Assembly: GCA_030704615.1 (NCBI GenBank)
Contig: CM060733.1
Location: 43,648,001 to 43,712,000, forward strand
Length of the DNA: 64,000 nucleotides
From: Takakia lepidozioides
Taxonomy: Eukaryota; Streptophyta; Takakiopsida; Takakiales; Takakiaceae
Direction of reading: 5' to 3'
Position 1 is the first letter of the stretch. Each line of letters opens with the position of its first letter. The translations under genes and the position numbers were made by a program. Of this stretch, positions 1 through 10,011 are shown piece after piece. The notes under the pieces are model-generated. The model was not told where the DNA came from and made no database searches. It saw only the letters and a program-made list of their open reading frames with translations.

Positions 1-121
1 AAATTTTGTAACATTTTAAGATACCCTGACATCAAAAGTTCTGACCAATTATAACTAGTACAATAATCTTGATATGTAATGTAAGTCCGTGCTCGTGTCC
101 TAAAGGATAGGGGAGGGTTGT
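1..121. other. Unassigned left edge
   Basis: AT-rich sequence with no reading frame or repeat that I recognise. Confidence 0.4.
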
Positions 122-306
122 TGCGCACCTCACTTGGTATACTCCCCTTCAAGTCACAGTTACTCGCTCTTGATGCGCGCGCCTCTAACTCCCAGTCTGG
201 CCGCCGGGCCAACTCGGAGCTTCGGCTGTTCACCGGGACATAACGGTCCCCCTTGCTCTTCTTACTGACCCTCAAACTATCGGGCCCAGTCGAAATTCCC
301 TTTGGT
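122..306 (-). repeat. Partial LTR of gypsy family G1, reverse orientation
   Basis: The run from the degenerate end tgcgcacctcactt through the ctggccgccgggccaact block and on to ttccctttggtat matches the first ~185 bases of the intact LTR at 8383. It is diverged and truncated, and lies in the opposite orientation to the integrase relic that follows. The two are therefore not parts of one intact insertion. About 200 unassigned bases separate them. Confidence 0.7.
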
Positions 307-504
307 ATAGGACACCTTGCAGAAGTATTTTGAAAAGGGAGATGTCATTGGGGAATCTTCAGGGAGTAGGGTATAAGCACCCAGACAAGTTCGTTTTAGC
401 AATTCTTGTGATGATGATGGGCATATCTCGCCCGCTCATCCCATGGGACGAGTTCAGGTTACAATGTCATAGACGGAGATGTGTGGGGTGAGGTGCACAT
501 ACTG

Positions 505-1234
505 CAAGATGTTGGGACACCTAGAGAGTGACTTAGACGCAGCAAAGTTCTGTTATAATAACACAGAACACTCCGCAACGGGAGTTTCCCCTTTCGTATT
601 GGTCTATGGAAAAGGACCTCTGGTGCCGACAAGTTGGGCCGCCCAGGACGTTGAGGAACCGGCAGTAGCGGCGGTACTGGAAGAACGCAAGCGTTTGTTG
701 AAGCTCGCAAAGTACAACATTGCCAAAGCTAGGAAACAGTATGAAAGGCAGGCGAATCGGAAGCGGAGGGAAGTGAAGTTTGAGGCAGGCACGGAGGTCT
801 GGTTGAACATCAAGAATTTCCGACTACCTCCGGAAGTGAGTCCAAAGTTTGTACCTCCGTATGCGGGACCCTTTCGCATCCGGAAGGTTATGAATGAGGA
901 TGTGTATGAATTGGAGCTGCCGGCAAACAGCAAGGTGCATCCAGTATTCCACGTCTCCCTTTTGAAGCCTTACTTCAAAGATGAAGCGCGTCCGAATCGG
1001 CATCAAGTGTTGTGTCCGCCACCTGTACTGTTGGATCATGAAAATGAACCTGAATACGAGGTGGAGGCAGTACTTAAGTCGATGAGGTTCAAGAACTGAG
1101 AAACGGAGTATCTCGTCAAATGGAAGGGCTATCATCATGTGGAGGCATCTTGGGTGCGTGCCTCAGAAATGGGAAACGCATCCGAGGCGGTTGCAGTTTT
1201 TGAAGGGCGACCTCAAAAGCGGAAGAAGCGTTGA
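505..1234 (+). pseudogene. Ty3/gypsy chromovirus pol 3' end (integrase C-terminus and chromodomain)
   Basis: The translation matches the last ~240 residues of the intact gypsy polyprotein at 10012-14574 almost residue for residue: the end of the integrase catalytic region ([16 protein letters not shown]), the linker, GPFRIRKV and the chromodomain. Only this tail survives, because everything upstream of the integrase core is missing. The chromodomain is interrupted by TGA at 1097-1099, where the intact copy has CGA (Arg). This is the change expected from deamination of a methylated CpG. The original stop is at 1232-1234. In chromoviruses the chromodomain directs integration towards marked chromatin. 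It is a dead relic, continuous with the 3' LTR at 2141. Confidence 0.9.
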
Positions 1235-2140
1235 TGGGGACATCAACCTTGGAGCGTGGGGGAGGAAATGCATGCTTAGCCCGGCTTAGCTAGCTTAGGA
1301 ATCCGATTGCAAAAACTTGTATTGTACAAAAATTTGTTATAAAGGAAATGGGTTCCAAATGTTATGCGTCTTATTTTGTTTGGAATGGTGATGCATGGTG
1401 TGGTTGGCTAGTGTGTAGAATGCATGCTAGCTTGCAAAAGTGGGAGAGGTAAATTGGGTTAATCGTGTGTTTGCGCAGTGCCGAAATCGGGTGACTCCCA
1501 TCCAAGGGGCAAGGAAACTTGCGCCTTCTTTAGGAGTTCACGTGCTAGTGCGCACCTGGTGCGTGCGCATACTATAACTGCGCTACCGAGGGGGTTGCTT
1601 TGTAGTGTGGGCTAACGCGGAAGCTACGTGCTTCCGTTCACGTACTATAATTGTGTAGCCTCGGGACGAAGTCGTAGTGCGGCTTCGGCGTGTTCCCGTA
1701 CCTCAGGCCAGCATTCCAAGGCGGACCCAATTGTAGTGATTGGGGTGCGCGGTTGGTTCAAGGTTATCTTCCTAGTCAAAGAGGGTTCGAGGTGAACCCT
1801 TGCTCAAGGTGATGCCAAAAGCGGCATCATGAGTAGTCGCAAGCAATGTTGTTGCAGTAAGGCGATTCGATCCTCGGGGAGGATCGTTCCTTGGCCTTGA
1901 AGTAGGCCAAGAAGAGTGCACTGGGAGGAGCTTGAGAAGCTCCACCCTTGGCCGGGACTTGGAGGAAGTCGGCCGAACTAGCTAGTGGAGAGTAGAGTCA
2001 AATGTGGGGTTTGGTTCTTTGCCATGGGACGCCATGGTATGGAAACAAACTCCTTGATGTGGGGCGCCACAACTTGGATGTTCGTTTCCACAAAATGGAC
2101 AAGCCGAAGAGGACATCGACTCCCTGTTGGTAGGGGTGTG
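1235..2140 (+). other. Gypsy G1 3' internal untranslated region
   Basis: This is the non-coding stretch between the polyprotein stop and the 3' LTR. It matches the reverse complement of 9107-10011 in the intact element. It ends in the G-rich run ggtaggggtgtg, which is the plausible polypurine primer for plus-strand synthesis. No credible ORF is present. Confidence 0.8.
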
Positions 2141-2865
2141 TGTCGCGGCCCTTTGCCTTGAGGGCAGGGGGTCGGGACACAAGAGGGGCTGCCCCTGTGG
2201 TGGGGGCAGTGGCAGCAATAGGTATGGGGGGCTGAAGCACCCTTGAGTGCCCAAGGCACTCAAGGAGGCGGAGGCACTCACTAGGTGGAGCCCCGCACAC
2301 CGGGTTGCGGTGGGGGTGGCTCCACAAGGGGTGGTGATAGCTTAGCGGGACTTAGTGGGGGTGGCATAGGACTCACCCTGGGGCGGAGACCTCGTGGTGG
2401 GAGTCGTGGGGAGTCTTGGGACTCATCACGGTCCATAGGGACCGTGGTGGGTGGGCCAAGACTCACCGCAACTCATCACCGGGAGTCGAGGGTGTTTGTG
2501 GTGGTTCGTCATAAAATGGCATGGTTGTTTGTGAAACCCCCGCGGATAGCTATAGAAGTATATATAGGGAGTAGTAACCCCGAGAATGGTGCAAGCCCGT
2601 TGGTGACCAAAAACTAGTGAGTAAGCGAGCGAGCCGGAAAGCGACCAAAGAGTGGGGAGCTGTTCCGGACTGCCAACTACCAAAGGGAATTCCGCTAGTT
2701 CCAAAGCGTTGGAGGGTTCTTTGGGAGATCAAAGGGGGACCGTTATGCCCCGGTGAGCAGCCGGAGTTCCAAGTTGGCCCAGCGGCCAGGTTGGGAGTTA
2801 GGCGCGCGCATCAAGCGAGTAACTATGACTTGAGGGGGGAGCTTACCGAAGTGAGGTGCGCGACG
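2141..2865 (+). repeat. 3' LTR of gypsy family G1
   Basis: The LTR starts tgtcgcggcc and ends gtgcgcgac(g). It is about 725 bp, against 722-724 bp for the paired LTRs of the intact copy. The terminal inverted repeat is tgtcgc/gcgaca, with the last base mutated. A TATA-like tatatatag lies at about 2560. It belongs to the truncated relic upstream. Confidence 0.9.
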
Positions 2866-3376
2866 AAATCGGCACCATGCTACGCTTTGCCGCCATCATT
2901 GCCCCTCACGGATGCTGTCTATGCCTATTGGACTTGCCATGTCTGGACATTTAACTATAAACGCCAGAATTATACTTTATGTGCGGCAACGTCCCGCGCG
3001 AAAAAAGACCACTTAATGGATACTTTCAGTTTCAAATGAAAACAACGGCTAAAATGCAATTAATTTTCCCCCAACATGAAAAAATATCCCCTTTTGACAT
3101 TGGATAACGGCCTTTTGTAAGACAGAAGGGGTTGAATGTGCCGATTTCTCCATTAAATGCAGAATATTCGTGTTATCTTCATCGGATTGGATTATGTCCA
3201 ACGAATTTCGGAACATTACATCATCCAGAAGCAAGAAGTAAATGTCGGGTTCGGACGAATTTCGGCGCCGAAATTCATCCGTCGCATAGAAAATGTAATA
3301 TTAGAGTTAATCATTGCGGACAGTAAGGATGAATTTCGGCGCCGAAATCCAGCGCTCAAACCCTTAAAAGAATTTT
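2866..3376. promoter_or_regulatory. Spacer with two GGCGCC palindromes upstream of the ParB gene
   Basis: There is no recognisable coding sequence. Two palindromes of the form gaatttcgg-cg-ccgaaatt(c) have centres near 3266 and 3340, 74 bp apart. They resemble the array sites between the divergent genes of elements 1 and 2, so this is probably the edge of such a spacer, cut off by the gypsy LTR. An open frame from 3157 runs through it into the ParB exon, but the homology to other copies begins only at 3377. Confidence 0.5.
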
Positions 3377-6300
3377 ACGTCATGTTGGAGGCGGATATGA
3401 AGTTGGCCGCTGCCAAGATGTTGGAGGCAACCCACAACAACATTGGCAGGGTGCTGGGGGGCATGGTGTACCCGGCCAAGCTTCGAATTCCCCTTTGCCG
3501 CTTGGTGTCATTGCAGGTGGTGAGACCTGCCCTCCCAGGCGATATCGACAAGCTGAAATTCTCTTTCCGGGATGGATATCGAATGGGGTCTGCCACGTTT
3601 TATGTTTCCATTGAGAACGACCACGGAGCTTCCCGTGCCCACACTTCCGATGAGGTGGACAAATGGGGTCCCCATTGGCAAAGGCGAAATGAGGAGTTCG
3701 AGAGAACGATTGCTACTGATCCTCTTTTCCAGCACTTGTCCGGAAAGATGTTTTATGTGTGGGACGGCAATCATCGCCTCCTGGCATGGATGGAGCACAT
3801 AGCCGAAGCCCACCCCAACGACCTCGATTGGCATTTTGCCGTGGAGTGTGTTGTGCTGAAGGTTGCGGGGCCCAAAGATCGCAGTCTTCTCAAAGCTGCA
3901 ATGGCGGACATCAACTCGTAAGTTACAACGCCTCTTGCTTTTGGACCCAAAATTTGTAAGTAATTTCATTGCGAATCCTCATATTTGTTCAAAATTCCCA
4001 TTTCAGTATTGTTTGATGGAAATGTGGCATTGCAAGGTGACTGAGAATGCCTTCATTGCCTCTTCATTGCCACCAACTTGTCCCATATGCTCTTTCGAGT
4101 GAAGGATGTCGGGAAGCAGGGGGTGCAAAAGTTTGCCAATTCGCTCAGTGCCGACCTCCTGCGCAAGTCGGAGGCAAAGGCAGACAGAACCTGGTATAGG
4201 CTGAGCATGGACGCCATGGTGGACTACATATTTCGGGTAAAGCTCTTGACTGTTTTGTTGAGCTAATCTGTCTCTCCTCCCCCAATAGAAGAAAAATTGT
4301 TGAGCAGGATCTCTAATCTTATGTGCGCATTCTTGACAGACAAAAATTCAGGAGGATTTGGCACATGCGCGGAGGTTCTACATGGAGTCAGAGGAGAAGA
4401 ATCTAACCCTCCCGGCACTCGAATCGTATCTCAAAGCTGCGGAGGCCAGGGCCCACATAAAGTACAAGTAATGTCAATGCAAACATTCAGTTGTTCTGCA
4501 ATGCTTTTGCCTCTTGCAAGAAATCTTGAGGCTTGATTAGCTGTGTTATCAGAGATCCAAAGTGACTGTCGTTGACGACATTCACTTCTATGTCTGTGTC
4601 ATTCACCAGCGACAATTTGAATTTACATGGATTAGGAGCTTAGGGTGTATTTATTGGTTCCTTGTTCGGAATTTTGTGAATGGCGTTGACGCCATTCACA
4701 TCCAGTGTTATTATGAGGTCCTCAGTGTTATGTTCGTTATGAATGTCCATTGAGTTTTTAGGGAGGGTTCCTTACTCGAGTTTCTGAATGTCGTTGCCGA
4801 CATTCAGTTTCCATCCAATGATTTTGCCTCTTTTGAGAAATCATTAGGCTTGATTAGCAGTGTATTCACAAATCCAAAGTGAATGCCGTTGACGACATTC
4901 ACTTCTATGTCTGTGTCATTCCAAAGCGAGAGTTTGCATTCACGTGGATTAGGGTGTATTTGCAGTATCATTGAATGGAATTTTTTGAATGGCGTTGACG
5001 ACATTCACATCCGGAGCTGTCGCGTTGTCCTGAAAGGTCCTTGGAGCAGTTCTCAGAGCCATTTCATTCCATGTTTTTTTCATTCTATGCTACTTGCATC
5101 TTATTCACTTCGCGCTTTGGTGGGTTGGGATTTATCTCCTGTTTAACAGGTACACGAAATATGTGCTTATGGAAGGAAATCACCTAAGCAGTATTCCAAA
5201 CTATCTTGACATGTGGTCGGACCCTGCAAACGATCCAACCATGTATACTGCAGGGATATTGAAGGACTAGAGTCCTTCTCACTTCAGAGACTGTGGCTGG
5301 TACCTTGACTGCCCACCGGAGCACACAACCTTTCAAGAACAGCACATGAAATATTTGAACAATAATGCTGAGATGCTGGCGCCTCTGACTGACGAGCAGT
5401 ACCAAAGAAACATAGCAACATTGGCTGCCAAGGAGCCTGATGCTCAGGGAACGCCGCAAAAGGGAAAGAAGGCGGGCCGCAAACCAAAAGACAAGGCTCT
5501 TGATGTCATAGCCATCTCACCAGCAAAGCCAAAGGACAAAGACAAGTCCAAAGAGAAGGAAAAGGACAAGGGGAAGGAGAAAGAAAAGGAGATGGAGAGT
5601 GGCAGGACTTCACTGTTGGAAGATATACCCGCACAGTTCAGTGCGTGTTCGATGCCAAGCCACACCCTTCCCGTTCTGATTTGGCAGGAGAGATTAAAAT
5701 TGTCAATGAGGGTTGGCTGGCGATGATGCAGAGTCGAAAGAGAGGATACACTGGGGTGCCTTCGCCTACCTGGGACAACATAATCTCATTCCTCAATCTG
5801 GTGAGAATTCCAATTTCTTTTTTTTTTCTCTAAAAGTTTCATTGGCAGTATTTCAGTCTAGTTCTTTGAAAACATTCTTGCCATCGTTCTTAAAATAAAC
5901 ATGTCTGTTGCAGGTGAGCACAGGTCCTACCTTCGTGTGCGGTGTGCAGAAAACATATGCGGCTGACATTGTCATTCTCAACATCCCGGATGGCCAGGCT
6001 GTGCCAGAAGTTCTTCCAAAGGGCAAGACGCCAGGCTGGAACAAATTCGAGGATAACTACTGGAGTTGGGTGTTCGGGTTCTGTAATAATTTCCTCTCTG
6101 ATGCAGGGACACTTCTGCTTTTTCAGTCATGTGACAAAGATAGTCGTCGGGCATTGGCATCATACCTGAAGTCTTCAGGGTTTGAAGTTTTGCGCACATG
6201 GAATTGTGTGAACAGCCTCTACCTTGTGAAAGGGGGTTTCCCTGGTCAGCTGGTATGCCGTCTCCCTTCTGCTTGTGCTTTCATGATGGGTTTCAATGTT

Positions 6301-7270
6301 CTCTGCAGCTCCACTCTAGAAGAATCTGTCATGATCGACACCGATCATCACCGATTCGTGATAAAAATGATTGTTTTATGCTTGAGTTCTGAATAGCCGA
6401 TGTACACACTTCCACTATAGATTGTGTTTACCACAATAACCTGCTATCTTTGGCAGACGAGGATGTTCGCGATCTGCCTGCGGAGGATTCGCACCTCAAA
6501 GACACCATCCTCCATCCGCAGCTTTGAGATTTCTGACCAGGGTTGTTTCGTCAACCCCCCCCTATGAGCCGCATGTCGATGACATTTTGTACAACTTCAT
6601 GCAGTCCAGTCAGACTCTGAAGAAACAAGAAGGCACTCCCCGGAGAGGTGCAAAGGAAAAATCCCTAGCGTTCGTGCAAATACTGCTGGAGTCATGCAGC
6701 CACCACTCTACACGGGTGGTCGATCTTTCTGTGTCCACAGGTTCGTTCTCTCCCTTCCGAATTGATTTTCTTTCACCAGTTCCATTTGCTAAATCCCCCC
6801 ACCAAACTGTTCATGTCCTCCTGTCTGGTGCATGAGCAACTTACCATGCATGCAAGGCAGGCGGAAGAAGCCTTTTTGGCATGGAGGGTGATTCTGACCT
6901 CTACAACACAGTGCTCCTCCCCCTTTTGTCTGGCTCCACTTCAGGCACACAGACTGATCGGATTCAAATTCGAAATGATGACGATCCCGAAGATAAGCAG
7001 GTCGACAACGACTTTTCATGTGAGTAAGTGTTAAACCCACTTTGGGAGTTATACTCAATTTCTCAATAACATCAAAATTACAGTAATAATTTTTTCAAGT
7101 TGTCTTTCAGGAAAGGCAGCGGTGGATCTTCAGGAGATACAGTCATTTGTGGCGAGTCTGTTTTTGACAGCCCCCTTTCCAATTTTCTGCTTCCTGATTA
7201 TGCCGAAGCAATGGCACTTCATGCGGCCAAGTCCCTATCCAGCGTAAATCCGGAGTTCTTAAATACTTAG
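3377..7270 (+). pseudogene. ParB-like / beta-class DNA methyltransferase fusion, copy A
   Basis: The exons read in order as follows. 3377-3917 is a ParB/Srx-like domain (IPLCRLVSLQVVRP, then FYVWDGNHRLLAWMEH). About 4037-4236 and 4352-4468 are helical. 5150-5800 includes a Lys/Glu linker rich in KEKEKD. 5914-6252 is methyltransferase motif IV (VILNIPDG) and the following strand. 6457-6740 ends in motif I (VVDLSVSTG). 6861-7019 has LFGMEGDSDLYN. 7111-7270 is the C-terminus FLLPDYAEAMALHA. GT-AG borders fit, and the break after the motif I glycine matches copies B and C. Damage includes TAG at 5268-5270 where copy B has Trp, a frameshift near 5640, and a mutated acceptor before 4037. Before ~4468 it is near-identical to copies B and D. 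After 5150 it is strongly diverged, so it is a chimera. It is expected to bind and modify DNA, which is inferred from family only. Confidence 0.7.
4555..5010. repeat. Intronic array of GTTGAC-centred palindromes
   Basis: Imperfect palindromes of the form gaatgNcGTTGACgNcattc are centred near 4573, 4687, 4795, 4890 and 4996, that is 95-114 bp apart. They lie in the gap between two exons of copy A, the same gap that holds a GGCGCC array in copy B. Spacers between sites are also partly repeated (ctatgtctgtgtcatt, acatccag). Confidence 0.75.
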
Positions 7271-7821
7271 ACTTAGATGCAGAGGAAGCGGGGATACATT
7301 GTACTGACTCTGAGTCAGACTGAACTATGTTCTTTTAATATTCTGTTTCATCCTCTTTGGAAAACGTTGAATCCCCTTCCTCCACCGTAGTTGTTCCTTT
7401 GGAAAGAAAAATAATCAAAGAATCAACTACCATTTAAATTGCAATATGTATGAATCCATCTCACAAACCTCCCTCACTCTTGTCATATCCATTGTGCTTT
7501 CATCTATAGTGTATTCATGCGTGCTCCATTCATGAATGTTTTCCTTTGTTCAACATCCATTGTACATTCATCCTTTGTACTTTTTAATCCACCCCACAAA
7601 CCTACCACACTCATGTCATATACGTTGTGCATTCGTCTAAAGTTTTAGTCATGCATCTTCCTGTCATGAATGTTTTCCATTGCTCAACATCCATTATACA
7701 TTCATCCATTTGACTCTTATCCATCCCTCATTCATCCATCTACATTCATTTTTCACACTCATCTATTTTTTTATCATCCAACTGTACATTCATCCATCCT
7801 TTATTCATCTGTTGCTTTCAG
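7271..7821. repeat. AT-rich tandem repeat (~137-bp unit, CATTCATCCAT-rich)
   Basis: Two diverged units, starting near 7451 and 7588, share cacaaacctnccncactcntgtcata and the following bases. After them comes a run of short cattcatccat repeats up to about 7815. No gene is visible. Confidence 0.6.
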
Positions 7822-7998
7822 GTGGGAATGACCACTGCCTTTTATTATGTCGTCCAGCTTGTTTCCGCGGTAAAGGGTGCCAATCCGCGGGAATACACTC
7901 CACTTCTTCCTGGGCGGGTGGTGACGCAGTCTTCAAGTGTGATGACGTGGAGTGAGCCCCGTGATGTGGCATTGGCGCAAGGTGACGTGGCGTGAGCG
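7822..7998 (+). other. Orphan open frame after a 3' splice-site-like sequence
   Basis: Just after gctttcag a frame of 58 codons reads VGMTTAFYYVVQLV and ends QGDVA-stop near 7995. The composition is protein-like, but I recognise no domain. It does not correspond to any exon in copies B or C. It could be a leftover exon of the neighbouring element or chance. Confidence 0.2.
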
Positions 7999-8035
7999 CA
8001 GTTCCCCATTGTATTGTGACAACTAGTCTACCATA

Positions 8036-8250
8036 CGCTTGGTACACAATCCGGATACCACCGCTGAACAAAGCACATCGACATCTTGTACCATCTGATT
8101 TGAGAGCACCAGCTGATTGGAACTATCAACATGTTGATTTATGTGAACACAGAAAACCAACGAGCTGATATCCTGACAAAAGCGATCCCCACCGAGAAGT
8201 TTTAGCGAACGAGAGGCCTGATTGGTCTCACAAGTGTGCAATTCTTTTGT
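8036..8250 (+). pseudogene. Ty1/copia pol C-terminus (RNase H end)
   Basis: The sequence translates, with frameshifts, to the hallmark end of copia polyproteins: TKHIDILYHL, then NTENQRADILTKAIP and the RGLIGL ending. Only the last ~70 residues remain. It is followed by non-coding sequence interrupted by the gypsy insertion at 8383, so the gypsy element probably landed in the 3' region or LTR of this older copia copy. RNase H removes RNA from the hybrid during reverse transcription, but here it is a fragment. Confidence 0.8.
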
Positions 8251-8336
8251 TTTTTTTCACAAAAGGATCGACTCAGTGAGTTGGAGTTTTAGTTGTAGAG
8301 AACTCATCAAGATTAAACTGCAGTCATCCTTCTTGA

Positions 8337-8362
8337 CACTGTAGTTACTAGTAACTACAGTG
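8337..8362. repeat. 26-bp perfect palindrome
   Basis: The arms CACTGTAGTTACT and AGTAACTACAGTG abut without a loop. It lies 16 bp before the gypsy target-site duplication, in copia-derived sequence. Confidence 0.6.
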
Positions 8363-8382
8363 CTAGTTACTTAAGCATTGAG

Positions 8383-9106
8383 TGTCGCACACCTCAGTTC
8401 GGTAAACTCCCCTTCAAGTCATAGTTACTCGCTTTGATGCGCGCCTGACTCCCAACCTGGCCGCCGGGCCAACTTGGAGTTTCGGCTGCTCACCGGGACA
8501 TAACGGTCCCCTTCCGCTTCCCTCTAAACCCTCCACCTATTTGGGACTAGGAGAATTCCCTTTGGTAGATGGCAGTCCGGAACAGCTCCCCACTCTTTGG
8601 TCGCTTTCCGGCTCGCTCGCTTACTCACTAGTTTTTGGTCACCAACGGGCTTGCACCGTTCTCGGGGTTACTACTCCCTATATATACTTCTGTAGCTGTC
8701 CGCGGGGGTTTCATAACCAGCCATGCCATTTTATGGCGAACCACCACGAAAACCCTCGACTCCCGGTGGTGAGTCGCGGTGAGTCTTGGCCCACTCACCG
8801 CGGCCCCAATGGACCGTGATGAGTCCCAAGACTCCCCACGACTCCCACCTCGAGGTCTCCACCCCATGGTGAGTCCTATGCCACCCCCACTAAGTCCCAC
8901 TAAGCTACCACCACCACCCCTTGTGGAGCCACCTCCACCGCAACCCGGTGTGCGGGGCTCCACCTAGTGAGCGCCTCCGCCTCCTTGATTGCCTTGGGCA
9001 CTCAAGGGTGCTTCAGCCCCCCATACCTATCGCTGCCGCTGCCCCCACCACAGGGGCAGCCCCTCATGTGTCCCGACCCCCTGCCCTCAAGGCAAAGGCC
9101 GCGACA
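8383..9106 (-). repeat. 3' LTR of gypsy G1
   Basis: The LTR is bounded by tgtcgc and gcgaca. It differs from the 5' LTR at 14630-15351 by only a few small indels and substitutions. A tatatata box lies near 8690. Confidence 0.95.
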
Positions 9107-10011
9107 CACACCCCTACCAACAGGGAGTCGATGTCCTCATCGACTTGTCCATTTTGTAGAAACGAACATCCAAGTTGTGGCGTCCCACATCAAGGAGTTT
9201 GTTTCCGTACCATGGCGTCCCATGGCAAAGAACCAAACCCCACACTTGACTCCACTCTCCACTAGCTAGTTCGGCCGACTTCCTCCAAGTCCCGGCCAAG
9301 GGTGGAGCCTCTCCAGCTCCTCCCAGTGCACTCTTCTTGGCCTACTTCAAGGCCAAGGAACGATCCTCCCCGAGGATCGAATCGCCTTACTGCAACAACA
9401 TTGCTTGCGATCGCTCATGATGCCGCTTTTGGCATCACCTTGAGCAAGGGTTCACCTGGAACCCTCTTTGACTAGGAAGATAACCTTGAACCAACCGTGC
9501 GCCCCAATCACTACAATTGGGTCCGCCTTGGAATGCTGGCCTGAGGTACGGGAACACGCCGAAGCCGCACTACGACTTCGTCCCGAGGCTACACGATTAT
9601 AGTACGTGAACGGAAGCACGTAGCTTCCGCGTTAGCCCGCACTACAAGGCAACCCCCTCGGTAGCGCAGTTATAGTACGCGCACGCGCCAGGTGCGCACT
9701 AGCACTTGAACTCCCAAATGAGGCGCAAGTTTCCTTGCCCCTTGGATGGGAGTCACCCGATTTCGGCACTGCGCAAACACACGATTAACCCAATTTACCT
9801 CTCCCACTTTTGTAAGCTAGCATGCATTCTACACACCAGCCAACCACACCATGCATCACCATTCCAAACACAATAGGACGCACAATATTTGGAACCCATT
9901 TCCTTATCACAAATTTTTGTACAATACAAGTTTTTGCAATCGGATTCCTGAGCTAGCTAAACCGGGCTAAGCATGCATTTCCTCCCCCACGCTCCAAGGT
10001 TGATGTCCCCA
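9107..10011 (-). other. Gypsy G1 3' internal untranslated region
   Basis: This is non-coding sequence between the polyprotein stop and the 3' LTR. On the minus strand the last bases before the LTR are ggtaggggtgtg, the likely polypurine tract. The region matches 1235-2140 in reverse. I see no ORF with family support. Confidence 0.8.

Noticed and set aside
3157-3376. Upstream extension of the ParB frame in copy A
   Set aside because: The open frame runs through palindromic spacer sequence, and homology to other copies starts only at 3377.
3377-3917. Bacterial or phage contamination as source of the ParB domain
   Set aside because: The gene has GT-AG introns at matching positions in several copies and is embedded in plant-type retroelements and transposon ends.
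5500-5600. KEKEKD-rich stretch as a separate nuclear protein
   Set aside because: It is the charged linker between the helical and methyltransferase parts; copy B has a similar Lys/Glu linker at the same place.
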